Source of the DNA: a virus
Strand: one strand, 5' to 3'
Virus record (IMG/VR): IMGVR_UViG_3300034072_000926
Location: 401,260 to 465,259 of that record
Length of the DNA: 64,000 bases
Part shown: positions 7,968-16,848 of the stretch, piece by piece
Position numbering within the stretch: the first letter of the stretch is position 1
Layout of the letters: the number at the start of each line of letters is the position of its first letter
The notes under the pieces: model-generated
What the model was told of the DNA's origin: nothing
The model's database searches: none
What the model saw: only the letters and a program-made list of their open reading frames with translations
Program-made: the position numbers and the translations under genes

Positions 7968-8599
7968 ACCAACTCCCAATCAGAATCCTTAACATCCAGG
8001 CGAGCCGAGAACTTCTCGATCATCACGCTAACATCCTGGAACAACTGCTCGTCACCATCCTTCAGACCGGGCAGCACATCAGCCTTTTCCTGCACCCACT
8101 TGCGGGCAAAACCGGGGTCATTGGCAACAATGCTGGGCATGTTGGACTTGATGTCGGCGAGCTTGACAGTCTGCCGCTCCGGCGTTGCCCGCCAGGCATG
8201 CTCCTTGTCAATGTCCTTCCGAACCTTGCGATTCCCGTCGGACAGCTGACTCACGTCAGTTACCTCGTAGACACCGGTCACAATCTGGCTCGCGACATCA
8301 TCGCCAAACCTCTTGCCGAACGCCTCACGGATATCACCGAGTCCCTTGTGGGTATCCTCAACCACGTCATGCAACAGCGCAACAGCAATCGTCACGGAAT
8401 CGTTGTGCTTGGACAACGACACCATCTTTGCAACTTGGATAGGATGAACCTCATAGTGGGCACCACTATACTTGCGACGCTGGCCTCCCAGCTCAGGGTC
8501 AGGCTTCAGCGCATGATTGCGATGTGCGTCGATCATGAACTCCATCGCAAAAATCACGATGGAATCCTGCATCACGTCATATGTGGTCTCGTTTGTCAT
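7964..8599 (-). CDS. Small alarmone hydrolase-like HD protein
   Basis: This 211-residue protein resembles the MESH1/SpoT hydrolase domain that removes pyrophosphate from (p)ppGpp. The motifs run in family order: an N-terminal H26, R42-K43, the H-P pair near 52-53, HDVVEDT at 77-83 (metal-binding H77-D78 with the hydrolase-specific ED), an RK pair and VKLAD. No synthetase or regulatory domain is present. It is first in a three-gene operon. Lowering ppGpp would relieve stringent control of host growth during infection, an inference. The alternative is another HD-superfamily nucleotide hydrolase. Confidence 0.82.
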   Translation of the reverse strand: MTNETTYDVMQDSIVIFAMEFMIDAHRNHALKPDPELGGQRRKYSGAHYEVHPIQVAKMVSLSKHNDSVTIAVALLHDVVEDTHKGLGDIREAFGKRFGDDVASQIVTGVYEVTDVSQLSDGNRKVRKDIDKEHAWRATPERQTVKLADIKSNMPSIVANDPGFARKWVQEKADVLPGLKDGDEQLFQDVSVMIEKFSARLDVKDSDWELV

Positions 8600-8605
8600 G
8601 CTCTG

Positions 8606-8633
8606 TGCATAACATAGGTGACCTGTTTGTCAA
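8606..8633 (-). promoter_or_regulatory. Promoter of the alarmone hydrolase operon
   Basis: TTGACA, 16 nt, TATGCA, ending 7 nt before the ATG at 8599. The mRNA is therefore likely leaderless or nearly so. Confidence 0.6.
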
Positions 8634-8640
8634 CCAAAAG

Positions 8641-9063
8641 TTATCCGACGATTTTCAGGAAATGGTCATTCCATGTCAACTTGAACCAAGCTGCGGTGCT
8701 CTTGTCAAACAATCGTATAATAATGACATGCTGCGATATCACGGGAGCCTTTGCTCCTAAAGCGACAAGATACGAATCCTTGAACTCAACCTCTCGTTTG
8801 TCGACTTTAACCTCAAAGAGAATGTTCATCCCATTAAGCCAAGCAATCGAGGGATGCTTCTTTGCCGCGACTAACCGAGCCCTGTCCCAGCCCTCGGGAT
8901 TTGTTTCAAGACTTCTGATACGACGCAACTCCTCAGAAGCATCGGCTAGCGGCATATTGAGATACTTTGCCTTCTTAAGGAAGTCTCTCTCGAGTTTTTC
9001 GATCTTAACTTTGGGCGGTGGTTTGACGACCGACGAATCTAGGGCGAGAGCAAATTCTATCAT
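8641..9063 (-). CDS. Hypothetical protein
   Basis: The protein has 140 residues. The ATG at 9063 follows GGAGGCGCTA, better than the upstream TTG. It is basic, with the C-terminal half likely a beta fold. A 22-codon reading frame upstream (9131 to 9063) with AAGGAAG before its ATG ends in TAATG over this start and could be a leader peptide. Unrecognised. Confidence 0.65.
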   Translation of the reverse strand: MIEFALALDSSVVKPPPKVKIEKLERDFLKKAKYLNMPLADASEELRRIRSLETNPEGWDRARLVAAKKHPSIAWLNGMNILFEVKVDKREVEFKDSYLVALGAKAPVISQHVIIIRLFDKSTAAWFKLTWNDHFLKIVG

Positions 9064-9131
9064 TAGCGCCTCCAAGACACGACACAAATCCTTCCAGAGA
9101 AGCTTATCTGTGCGCTTTGAGTCAAGGTCAT
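9063..9131 (-). CDS. Possible 22-residue leader peptide
   Basis: A short ATG frame after TTTAAGGAAG ends in TAA overlapping the ATG of the next gene (TAATG). It may couple translation of the 8641-9063 gene. No conservation evidence is available, so confidence is low. Confidence 0.3.
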   Translation of the reverse strand: MTLTQSAQISFSGRICVVSWRR

Positions 9132-9187
9132 CTTCCTTAAATACAGCGTTGCCAGTCTAGAGTCAAGCTGGTAAGATCGGAGGCATA

Positions 9188-9748
9188 GTGAAGAAGCTCG
9201 TCCTTGCAGCTTGTTTGTTTCTGACTGGATGCGCTACCGCATCACGCGATACCTATCCTATTCGTTCCGCCACTGAAGAGATGCTCATCAGCGAAGCCGC
9301 AGAAGATGCAGCTCGTCAGATAATCATCACGATTCCCAAGGGACGACGCTGCTATCTTGATACCACAAACTTCGAGGGACTCGATGGTCGTTATGCAGTC
9401 TCGGCCGTGCGACAGAAGCTCTTAGAGCAAGGAATCGCACTTATGGAAACAAGGTTAGAAGCTGACACAATCATTGAGATAAGGACTGGCGTTCTCTCCA
9501 TCGACAGCATCGGCAAGAGCATCATGATCCCCGCCATTCCAATTGGACAGATCATCCCTCAGATCACCACACCACTATCCTATAACCAGTGGTCGCGTCG
9601 CCGAGACGAGGGTATCGCCAAGATCAGTGCCTTTGCGTATGACAAGAAGACTGGAACCCTCTTGAGCGTAGCTGAGTCTGTTATTGGCAGGTCACATCGT
9701 CGCCGAATTAACGGACAACAGGTCGTCGTCTCTAAACAAGCGAACTGA
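9188..9748 (+). CDS. Predicted outer-membrane or periplasmic lipoprotein
   Basis: The GTG start follows CGGAGGCATA, downstream of a TTGCCA-17-TAAGAT promoter. The N-terminus is a lipoprotein signal (basic MKK, hydrophobic core, LTGC lipobox, Cys about residue 14). The body has an SATEEMLIS motif then alternating helices and strands, resembling an uncharacterised family of bacterial lipoproteins that I recall only by motif. A superinfection or envelope role is possible. Confidence 0.75.
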   Translation: MKKLVLAACLFLTGCATASRDTYPIRSATEEMLISEAAEDAARQIIITIPKGRRCYLDTTNFEGLDGRYAVSAVRQKLLEQGIALMETRLEADTIIEIRTGVLSIDSIGKSIMIPAIPIGQIIPQITTPLSYNQWSRRRDEGIAKISAFAYDKKTGTLLSVAESVIGRSHRRRINGQQVVVSKQAN

Positions 9749-10400
9749 CGATCTTCTCCGGATCAGAGGTCAAAATCGTCCTCTCCAGATCCAAATTAGC
9801 CTTAGCATGTTTCACCAGTCGTTTTGCCTGGTGGGTATAGAACATGAGTGCTGGATCAATTGTGGAAAGGAACTTGAGCCTATTCTCCACATAGACGTCC
9901 TTGCCGTAGATACTATATTCGCGCCAGATGTTCTTGGCATATTCCAAATAATGATGGTCAGGGCACAGAAAGATGTGCATATCCGCATCGCTCATCATCT
10001 TGTAGATCAGCGATGCATCAGCATCCGGCTTATGGTTTGCGGTCATTCGAATGAGACTGGCGACCAGATTGCTCTTTGCAACGATCTTCTGATAAATCCC
10101 GCTTGCCTTGCTATATACCTCCCATTGCTGGGCCGACATTTCCTCATTGTCCTTGCGCATAACATAATAGACAACGTCATGATAGAACAGTGCAAACTTG
10201 ACCAGAACAGCATCTTCGCCGTTGCCATAATGACGATTCACAAAACGGATGCACTCAGCAATGTGCTGGAATGTATGATAGAACCGTCCAGGCTCACTGT
10301 AAGCAGTGCGAAGACGGAAGAACTCTTTCAGAGACGGACGAACACCCACGGCCAAGTGGATGGACACCCATTCCTTGAATAGAAACAAATCGTTCTTCAT
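9732..10400 (-). CDS. HD-domain phosphohydrolase
   Basis: The 222-residue protein carries the RFYHTFQHI motif (H42, H46) and FYHDVVY (H74-D75), typical of predicted metal-dependent HD phosphohydrolases of the COG4339 type. The substrate is unknown. Later Asp residues (SDAD near 138) may complete the metal site. It ends in TAG, one of few amber-terminated genes here. The 3' end overlaps the convergent lipoprotein gene. Confidence 0.8.
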   Translation of the reverse strand: MKNDLFLFKEWVSIHLAVGVRPSLKEFFRLRTAYSEPGRFYHTFQHIAECIRFVNRHYGNGEDAVLVKFALFYHDVVYYVMRKDNEEMSAQQWEVYSKASGIYQKIVAKSNLVASLIRMTANHKPDADASLIYKMMSDADMHIFLCPDHHYLEYAKNIWREYSIYGKDVYVENRLKFLSTIDPALMFYTHQAKRLVKHAKANLDLERTILTSDPEKIVSSLV

Positions 10401-10425
10401 ACGTCCTCTCTACCACTATACAGGA

Positions 10426-10779
10426 TTATTGCTTCAAATCAACAGGAGTTATTTCCTTTGGAGCATCCGGACGAGTCTCGCCGATGCTCTTCAGCTTTTC
10501 GTCCTGTTCTTTCTGTAGTTCTGCCTCTCGTTGCGCAGCATTCATGTCCATCAGGTCATTGCATTCGCCCCTCGTGAACACGCCATCGGCTTTAGATTTC
10601 AGAATGAAGATCCTGAAATTGGGATGGGTTTCATAGAAGGACTCGAACAGACTGTAGCAGGAATCTGAGGCACGTTCGTTGTCACGATGGTGGTTCATGT
10701 AATAGGGAAAGCCTACCCCAAAACCCACTATCACTGCACAACATGAAGCGAACAGTAAAGCTGATGATCGATTAGACAA
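10426..10779 (-). CDS. Membrane-anchored protein
   Basis: The best start is TTG at 10779, set 6 nt after GAGGAGG inside the end of the LysRS gene (8-nt overlap). One N-terminal transmembrane segment is followed by a ~90-residue charged, mostly helical domain with two Cys. The topology fits an inner-membrane protein facing the periplasm. Function unknown. Confidence 0.65.
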   Translation of the reverse strand: MSNRSSALLFASCCAVIVGFGVGFPYYMNHHRDNERASDSCYSLFESFYETHPNFRIFILKSKADGVFTRGECNDLMDMNAAQREAELQKEQDEKLKSIGETRPDAPKEITPVDLKQ

Positions 10780-12409
10780 TCTCTTCCTCCTCAATCAACA
10801 CGCCTGCTCGAATCCTCAAAATGTTGATGCAGTTCTCAAGACCATACGCCTCAATGAATGCACCGAACCGAGGACCATCACTGGATCCCAACAGGCACTC
10901 GTATAGCGCCTGGAACCAAGAACGCAAAGGTTCAAATCCATGTGCCTTGCCAACCTCATATACCTGATACTGGTAATGATCAGCCGTCATGTTGGGCAGC
11001 ATTGCCTCAAGGCGAGTAGCAAGGTCGATGAACGCATCAGCTTCCTGAACCGTTGGTTCCCGACATTCACGATCATACAGACCACGCTCAGTCGCGTAGC
11101 GGATGACCTTGTTGGCCTTGATGAGAACCTGCAACCGCTGCTGGAAGTCAAGTGGTCGAGACTGTTCGAGGTAGCTGACCAGCGTTTCAGCGTCCGAAGC
11201 CTGGCTGACCACGCTCAAGTTGAGCAATAGGCTATACGCCACATCGACGATCGGTTCGGCGATCCCATTCTCAGTGAAGAACCACGCAGCATCGTTCGGA
11301 GTGAGCGGTCGCCCAAGCATCTTCAGATAGTCGTCTTCCATCTTGGGAACAAGATCGATATGAATCGGCTTAGATGCAGTCGGCTTCTGGAACAGGAAGA
11401 GCATGAGCGATTCCTTAGAGCCATAGGACAACCAGTCCTCAATCGAAAAGCCATTGCCCTTCGACTTGCTGATCTTCTTGCCCTCTGCGTCGAGGAAGAG
11501 TTCATAGGTCATGCCAACTGGAGGTGTCCCGCCGATTGCACGACAGATCTTCCGAGAAGCCGTAACCGAATCAATGAGATCCTTGCCGGACATTTCGTAG
11601 TCCACATCAAAGTGAGCCCAGCGCATTGCCCAGTCCACCTTCCACTGAAGCTTGGAGCGACCATTACCCGTTGGGCTCGTCACCGCCGTGACATCATCCC
11701 TTCCGGTTTCCCACGTGAGCTGGCGCCCGGGGATCACCATTTCGCGCGAGACACCCTCATTGAGGAGTCGTCCCTCAAAAAGCGGCATGAATGGACTGTA
11801 GGTTGCGCGGCGCTCCTCACCCAGTGTGGGCAGCATCACGCCCTGAATGGCATCGTAATTGTCCCAGATGCGATCCAGCATTTCGTTGAACTTGCCCGAC
11901 CGGTAATAGTCAGAGGAGCTCACGAAGGATACGCGACTCCGATCCGGCGAGCTGCCGACCACCGAGCCATCGTAGGTCTTGAGAATGTCGTCAACAAACC
12001 GCACCAGACGATCGTTGTTAGCGCCCGCAAAGCTGCCTGCATACTGGTCGGCATCGTTGGCCACGCACTCGTCCATTTCCGGATAAGGATTTGGAACCGT
12101 GCTCAGCGGCTTGCCCAGATAATCCTGCATCCACGCGGGCATCCCATCAGGAACCTTCCGCATCGCGTCGTAGTCGTCGCTGAACATGATAAGTCGAGTC
12201 TGATACGCCTTGTCAGTCAGCGTATCAAATGCCTTCATAACCCAAAGGGTGCGAACAACTTCTGCGAACGTGCCGATATGCGGCGCACCCGAGGGACCAT
12301 AGCCGGTCTCGAACGTCACGACATCACCAGGCTTCTTCCCCTTCTTCTCAATATGCTTGAGAAGTGAACGGGCCTCTTGGAAGGGCCAGCTCTTTGCCTG
12401 AGTAGTCAC
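10772..12409 (-). CDS. lysK: Class I lysyl-tRNA synthetase
   Basis: This 545-residue protein (GTG start after AAGGAGGCATAC) is a complete class I LysRS. It charges tRNA-Lys with lysine and ATP in the cytoplasm. The HIGH-type motif HIGT is at 44-47 with the preceding GPSGAPH context of this family, and the KMSKS-type motif KISKS is near 312-316. The C-terminal helical anticodon-binding region is present. Most bacteria use a class II LysRS, and class I is common in alphaproteobacteria and archaea, which points to the host or donor. It may raise lysylation or serve a phage tRNA, possibly including the CUA tRNA at 40.3 kb. Confidence 0.95.
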   Translation of the reverse strand: MTTQAKSWPFQEARSLLKHIEKKGKKPGDVVTFETGYGPSGAPHIGTFAEVVRTLWVMKAFDTLTDKAYQTRLIMFSDDYDAMRKVPDGMPAWMQDYLGKPLSTVPNPYPEMDECVANDADQYAGSFAGANNDRLVRFVDDILKTYDGSVVGSSPDRSRVSFVSSSDYYRSGKFNEMLDRIWDNYDAIQGVMLPTLGEERRATYSPFMPLFEGRLLNEGVSREMVIPGRQLTWETGRDDVTAVTSPTGNGRSKLQWKVDWAMRWAHFDVDYEMSGKDLIDSVTASRKICRAIGGTPPVGMTYELFLDAEGKKISKSKGNGFSIEDWLSYGSKESLMLFLFQKPTASKPIHIDLVPKMEDDYLKMLGRPLTPNDAAWFFTENGIAEPIVDVAYSLLLNLSVVSQASDAETLVSYLEQSRPLDFQQRLQVLIKANKVIRYATERGLYDRECREPTVQEADAFIDLATRLEAMLPNMTADHYQYQVYEVGKAHGFEPLRSWFQALYECLLGSSDGPRFGAFIEAYGLENCINILRIRAGVLIEEEEIV

Positions 12410-12438
12410 GTATGCCTCCTTGAATACTATCAAGCTGC

Positions 12439-12466
12439 AACGTATAGACAATCACACAGGTGTCAA
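12439..12466 (-). promoter_or_regulatory. Promoter of the LysRS gene
   Basis: TTGACA, 16 nt, TACGTT (TATACG if a shorter spacer is used), with a ~25-nt leader carrying AAGGAGG before the GTG. Confidence 0.5.
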
Positions 12467-12481
12467 CCTATTTAGGAGGAC

Positions 12482-12934
12482 TCAAAGATATCGGCTATTC
12501 ACACCACGGAATTTGAGACCTCGCATCCTACGAACTTTCACAGTCTTCTTGAAAGCCATCATCTCTTTAACCGTATAGTTGATCTCAGGCCATTTGGCCA
12601 TACGTCCATAGATATACTCACTTCGACGAGCAATGTGATTACGGTAATATACCTCGGTGCGACTGAGATTATTAACATTCTTCTTGAAAATAAGAATGTT
12701 GTTATGACGGCGCTTCATAAACGCCGTATATTCTGTATCAGTTGGATTGAGCTGTCGTAGGCGTTGATTGCGATCACGAACAGTCGTTGCATGATAACGC
12801 TTCATCGACAGATAGCCTGCCATTTCTCCATTTAGACTGGAGATCTTAGCCCGTGCATGTTCCATCCCAGCTTCCTCATAGAGCTTGATGAAGAACTCAG
12901 GGTTGCTGTAGAGATGTTCAATCGTAGGTTTCAT
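12482..12934 (-). CDS. Basic hypothetical protein
   Basis: The 150-residue protein is strongly basic (many Arg/Lys/Tyr). The ATG overlaps the upstream stop (TAATG). RNA or DNA binding is plausible from charge. Unrecognised. Confidence 0.65.
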   Translation of the reverse strand: MKPTIEHLYSNPEFFIKLYEEAGMEHARAKISSLNGEMAGYLSMKRYHATTVRDRNQRLRQLNPTDTEYTAFMKRRHNNILIFKKNVNNLSRTEVYYRNHIARRSEYIYGRMAKWPEINYTVKEMMAFKKTVKVRRMRGLKFRGVNSRYL

Positions 12935-13230
12935 TACGCGACCTTGGTGAGAATGCCGTAGATGTTCTTTATTGTCGTCCAGCCATTCACATGACCATGG
13001 TTATTTGAGATCTGAAACTGATCCCCGCGCACCGCAGAGACAAGATGAAGGTATTGATTACCCCTGACCTTGCATAGCACAATGTCACCCTTTTGCGGGG
13101 GAGACGAGACAGGTGCAACGGTGCAAAGCTGTCCCGAGGAGATCCTTCCAGTCATGGAGTTACCACGGGGACGAAACTCAATAGTCTCGCCAGCTTCTAG
13201 CTTCTTGATATATTGGGTAGCCCAGCTCAT
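12934..13230 (-). CDS. S24/S26 (LexA-like) peptidase-fold protein
   Basis: The 98-residue protein has the PRGNSMTGRI motif (residues 21-30) followed by a GQLCTV strand and GDIVLCK, the S-M then G-D-hydrophobic pattern of the LexA/signal-peptidase-like fold. S25 aligns with the catalytic Ser; the general-base Lys is less certain (K54 is possible). There is no DNA-binding domain, so it is a stand-alone domain. A TTGACT promoter lies directly upstream. Confidence 0.7.
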   Translation of the reverse strand: MSWATQYIKKLEAGETIEFRPRGNSMTGRISSGQLCTVAPVSSPPQKGDIVLCKVRGNQYLHLVSAVRGDQFQISNNHGHVNGWTTIKNIYGILTKVA

Positions 13231-13377
13231 AAGCCACGTTACAGAGTGGCATTACCTGTAGTCAAGATGTTCCTGAAGGGCATTACGAATGCCACGCCGT
13301 ATGACATCCTTTTTATTGCAGTTATCGAATCTATTACTGTATAAAAAGGGTTAATAAAAACAGAACTGGAGAATGGT

Positions 13378-14841
13378 ATGCTGGCGCCAAAACAGCTAGA
13401 CACGACCAAAGACCTTACAATGAAAGGCGGCAGAATCTATCTAGTCGATGGCGACGCGTCATCTGTAAGCCTAGGGTTCCGTGACCATCCCAATACTGGC
13501 TTTTACCGATCGAGTGATGGCTCCATGGGCTTTGCACAGAACGGCGTTAGTCGTCTGCATATCAATCCCTTGGGTGTTATCTCAGGTGCGTTTTCCGGCT
13601 CTATAACAGGGTCTGCTGATACAGCAGTCAAGCTATCAAGTTCAAGGACTTTCTCACTCACAGGGGATGCAACAGCATCTGTGACTAGCGATTTGGCAAC
13701 TGGTGTGAGTCTAGCCGTTACCTTGAAAGATATCGTTGGTTTAACACCTGGAACTTATAATTCCTTGACTGTTGATCAGAAAGGTCGCATTACTAGCGGC
13801 ACTGTCATCAGTTTCACAAAGTCCCTTGTTGGACTTGGTAATGCAGATAACACCTCAGATGCCCTAAAACCAATCAGCAATGCAACTCAGGCTGCACTGA
13901 ACCTCAAGCTCAACAGTAGCGCATTCGTGCCTGTTGGCAATACGAGCGAAGTCATCTATAACAATGCCGGTGCTTGGGGATCGGCATCTAATTTGATGGT
14001 AGAGGGTGGCTATCTCAAACTCGCTGCCAGTCTTCCTACAATTGCAACCAACGGTGTCATACTAGGTGCTAAGGATCATGCGGGTCGAACAATGCCTGCA
14101 TGGGTCGACAGCAACGGTCTTGATATAACACCCCAGCCGCATATTGGTAGGAATTGTGTAAGTCAATGGACTCCACAATTCGGCGCTACAACACTCAGCA
14201 TATGGGGCATGTCAACCGCAACTGCAACTGGCACGGCAACTGCAAGAAGTCCAGCAAACACAAGTCTCCTTGCAAGCTTGCGTCGCACTGGCTTTGTGAG
14301 TGCAGGAACAAGCGGTAGCCTTTGTGGCTATCGTCAACCCACTGCCCAATGGTGGAGGGGTAATGTCGCGGGCGCTGGTGGCTTCCATTATATCCACACC
14401 TTCGGCATCTCAGATGCTTCCACGTTGAGCACGGCTAAGATGTTTGTGGGATTATCAGCTTCGACCGCGGCGCCCACCAACGTAGAGCCCAATACTCTAG
14501 TCAATAGTGTTGGACTTGGAAAGATGTCAACGTCCGCGAACCTCTGCATCATCACAAACGATGCAACGACAGGCTTCACTCCAATTGATCTCGGAGTCAA
14601 CTTCCCAGGGACCGTGGTAGGTGACATCTATACCTTGACCTTATTTGCTCCACCCAACGGTAGCTTTATCGGATATAAGGTCGAGAGAGTGACAACAGGT
14701 ATGAGTGTATCGGGCACACTTACCACAGACCTACCGGTTAACACCACATTCCTCACCTTACAGTCATGGCGAACAAATAGCACCATTTTGGCCGCCGCTG
14801 GACTGGACCTCATTAGTCTCTATATCGAAACTGATAATTGA
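13378..14841 (+). CDS. Tail fibre or receptor-binding protein
   Basis: The 487-residue protein is Gly/Ser/Thr/Asn-rich with little charge. Its head has an LGFRDHPNTGFYRSSDG motif typical of phage fibre domains, the middle has L.VDQKGRIT and KSLVGLGNADNTSDA repeats seen in fibre shafts, and the C-terminal ~250 residues form a putative receptor domain. The ATG follows CTGGAGAATGGT, with TTGCAG-18-TATAAA upstream. It is one of two long plus-strand structural-type genes, suggesting late expression. No chaperone or hinge genes adjoin it. Confidence 0.8.
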   Translation: MLAPKQLDTTKDLTMKGGRIYLVDGDASSVSLGFRDHPNTGFYRSSDGSMGFAQNGVSRLHINPLGVISGAFSGSITGSADTAVKLSSSRTFSLTGDATASVTSDLATGVSLAVTLKDIVGLTPGTYNSLTVDQKGRITSGTVISFTKSLVGLGNADNTSDALKPISNATQAALNLKLNSSAFVPVGNTSEVIYNNAGAWGSASNLMVEGGYLKLAASLPTIATNGVILGAKDHAGRTMPAWVDSNGLDITPQPHIGRNCVSQWTPQFGATTLSIWGMSTATATGTATARSPANTSLLASLRRTGFVSAGTSGSLCGYRQPTAQWWRGNVAGAGGFHYIHTFGISDASTLSTAKMFVGLSASTAAPTNVEPNTLVNSVGLGKMSTSANLCIITNDATTGFTPIDLGVNFPGTVVGDIYTLTLFAPPNGSFIGYKVERVTTGMSVSGTLTTDLPVNTTFLTLQSWRTNSTILAAAGLDLISLYIETDN

Positions 14842-14882
14842 CTCACCGGCGTAAGCCAAAGCCTTCCCCCGAATACAGGTAA

Positions 14883-14913
14883 AGGGGACTCTTCCGGTAT
14901 TGAAGAGTCCCCT
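14883..14913. terminator. Bidirectional hairpin
   Basis: A perfect 12-bp inverted repeat (AGGGGACTCTTC/GAAGAGTCCCCT) with a 7-nt loop lies between the convergent tail-fibre gene and the gene at 14961. Neither side has a long T tract, so termination is inferred from position. Confidence 0.6.
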
Positions 14914-14960
14914 AGTTCGGGCGGCTTATTGGATTGGCTGTGGGGTTGGATGCGCGGCAG

Positions 14961-15296
14961 TTAGCTGTTCTTTTTCGTCCACTTATCCAGATATTTCGTC
15001 AGTTCGGGACTGGCCTTACCCGTTCCGAAAACTCGATTTATTGCGAGTGCCTGTTGCAGATCCTGAGCGTTCATCGGCTGCGCGAACGGCTTGTTCTGTG
15101 ACAGCTTGCGGAAACAGGCGTTCAGTGCGCCCTGTTCGGTCGTGAAGTCGATGCCGTTGAGCCAGCTCTTGTCCGGCTTCTCGCACAGGAATTCGTAGGT
15201 GTCGTCATCGTGATGGATGAGGCAGATCTTCATCTGGGTCAGGAAATCTGCGAAACGAGGATGGGTCAGGCTTTCAAGCTTCGTGAAGGACTTCAT
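14961..15296 (-). CDS. Hypothetical protein
   Basis: The protein has 111 residues, an N-terminal helix, a central segment with HHDDDTYEFL and a basic C-terminus. Second gene of an operon with 15306-15815. Unrecognised. Confidence 0.7.
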   Translation of the reverse strand: MKSFTKLESLTHPRFADFLTQMKICLIHHDDDTYEFLCEKPDKSWLNGIDFTTEQGALNACFRKLSQNKPFAQPMNAQDLQQALAINRVFGTGKASPELTKYLDKWTKKNS

Positions 15297-15305
15297 GGTA
15301 TCTCC

Positions 15306-15815
15306 TTAAAAGGTATTGCGGTCCTTGTCGAAGGTAACTTCGCGGACATTCATTTGGACGAGAGTGTGGGCGCTCTGCGGCAATTCCTGCGTGTCGAAGG
15401 ACACGTTGATGTTATCACGGAAAAGGAATCCGGGGCCGTGGTGAAGGGTAACGAATACCGGCGTCGTAGCAAGGGCCTGACATTCCGTCATCGTTGCATA
15501 TTCGTTCGGGCATTCGTAGAGGATGGCATCGACCGTCATCTTCTCCATGAAGTCCTGGCTATTGTTCCGGACTTGAACGTCCATCGTGAACGCCGGATTG
15601 AACTGGCCGTTGTCACGTTGGATGTTGTCGATGGTGATGCTGTAGGAGGGGTCCAGACCAGTGACCGTATAGTCACTCTGCCAATCCTTGACCCACTGCA
15701 CGGCGAGCCAGAGCCCCAAAGCGATCATGAACAAGCGGAAGAGTTTGAACTGAAACATCAGAGCGAAAATGGCACCGAAAATTACAAATCCGCTAATGCC
15801 TCCACTCTTCTGCAT
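15306..15815 (-). CDS. Membrane protein with soluble C-terminal domain
   Basis: The 169-residue protein starts at an ATG preceded by AACAAGGAGATCGAAC. Two hydrophobic segments (about residues 9-25 and 27-43) are followed by a ~120-residue beta-rich domain with two Cys. Function unknown. Confidence 0.7.
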   Translation of the reverse strand: MQKSGGISGFVIFGAIFALMFQFKLFRLFMIALGLWLAVQWVKDWQSDYTVTGLDPSYSITIDNIQRDNGQFNPAFTMDVQVRNNSQDFMEKMTVDAILYECPNEYATMTECQALATTPVFVTLHHGPGFLFRDNINVSFDTQELPQSAHTLVQMNVREVTFDKDRNTF

Positions 15816-15842
15816 GTTCGATCTCCTTGTTGCCTAATCACA

Positions 15843-15870
15843 CGGATAGCAGAAATAGGAGACAAGTCAA
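15843..15870 (-). promoter_or_regulatory. Promoter
   Basis: TTGACT, 16 nt, TATCCG, then a 27-nt leader with the recurrent AAGGAGATCGAAC ribosome site. Confidence 0.6.
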
Positions 15871-15879
15871 CCAGAATTT

Positions 15880-16848
15880 TCAGATATATCGAAGACTGGA
15901 TATAACGCTGAGATTCGTGAGCTGCCCGCCAAATACCGAATAGGGAATTGCGAGGATACCCTTGTCTAAGAGTTCCTCCCAGCTATAGGGAACAACCTGC
16001 AAGTAGGAAACTTGCTGGTCACTGATGTAGAAATTGATCTGAAAATCTCGATGCAATTCCCGTTGCATATTCAACCGAGACGTGAGTATCTGGGAACCGT
16101 ATGTCATGCAAGCAAAGCGTTCCTTCCGAAGAAGAAACTCAGCTTTGCGGAAATTCTCCTTATCATCTTCCCAAGTCAATGCCCGGAAGGTAGGAGTGTA
16201 GAGGGAAATGTCCTCACTGGGAACCATGCAGACTCCCATCATCTTCTCAGAAATGAAGCTCTTAGAGAGGCTATGGAGGAAGATAGCCTGGCCGGTATCC
16301 CAGAGACTTTGGGTCAGCTCGTCCATGTCGAAATAGTTGTAGACGCCGTCGATGACGATGCGACGCTTCTTGTCATGTGCAAGCCATTGAAAGAGAGTTG
16401 CACGTTCGCCCATTGAGAGTGGTTCATTGCGCGGCTTGCTAGGATGACAGAAGAGCAGGAAGTCACCCTGGGGTATATTGGCCAGTGGGTAACTCCGATA
16501 TGTCACTGTGAGCTGGAATGGATTCCGCTTTGCAAGTTGCATATAGACCGGATAGACATCTTCCGGAATAACCCATAGCTTGGCGAAATTTGATTTCAGG
16601 AGAACTTCGAGAGAATGACGAACACCCTGAGAGATCAAGGTATTAGGCTTGAGGTCACGGGATAGTTTCATTGCATCGAGCCAGAACTCAGCAAGGTGAC
16701 AGCGGTATGAAACCTCAGGTAGATCATCGGGATGGAAGTTGCGCGGCTTGAGCCTGCTATTGCGTAGGCGAGACTCGGACAGATCGAGAATGTCCGGCTG
16801 TTCGGCGAGGATCTTCTCTTTTGCTTCGATGAAATTCTGAAGGTTCAC
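15880..16848 (-). CDS. PLP-dependent aminotransferase-like enzyme
   Basis: The 322-residue protein resembles fold-type I class I/II aminotransferases. VIDGVYNYFD places D167 and Y170 where the cofactor pyridine and phenolic oxygens are bound, and LHSLSKSF gives the Schiff-base Lys at K196. It is shorter than usual (~380-400), mainly at the N- and C-termini. The GTG start overlaps the TGA of the radical SAM gene (GTGA), so the two are coupled. The substrate is unknown; a shared biosynthetic pathway is likely. Confidence 0.78.
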   Translation of the reverse strand: MNLQNFIEAKEKILAEQPDILDLSESRLRNSRLKPRNFHPDDLPEVSYRCHLAEFWLDAMKLSRDLKPNTLISQGVRHSLEVLLKSNFAKLWVIPEDVYPVYMQLAKRNPFQLTVTYRSYPLANIPQGDFLLFCHPSKPRNEPLSMGERATLFQWLAHDKKRRIVIDGVYNYFDMDELTQSLWDTGQAIFLHSLSKSFISEKMMGVCMVPSEDISLYTPTFRALTWEDDKENFRKAEFLLRKERFACMTYGSQILTSRLNMQRELHRDFQINFYISDQQVSYLQVVPYSWEELLDKGILAIPYSVFGGQLTNLSVISSLRYI

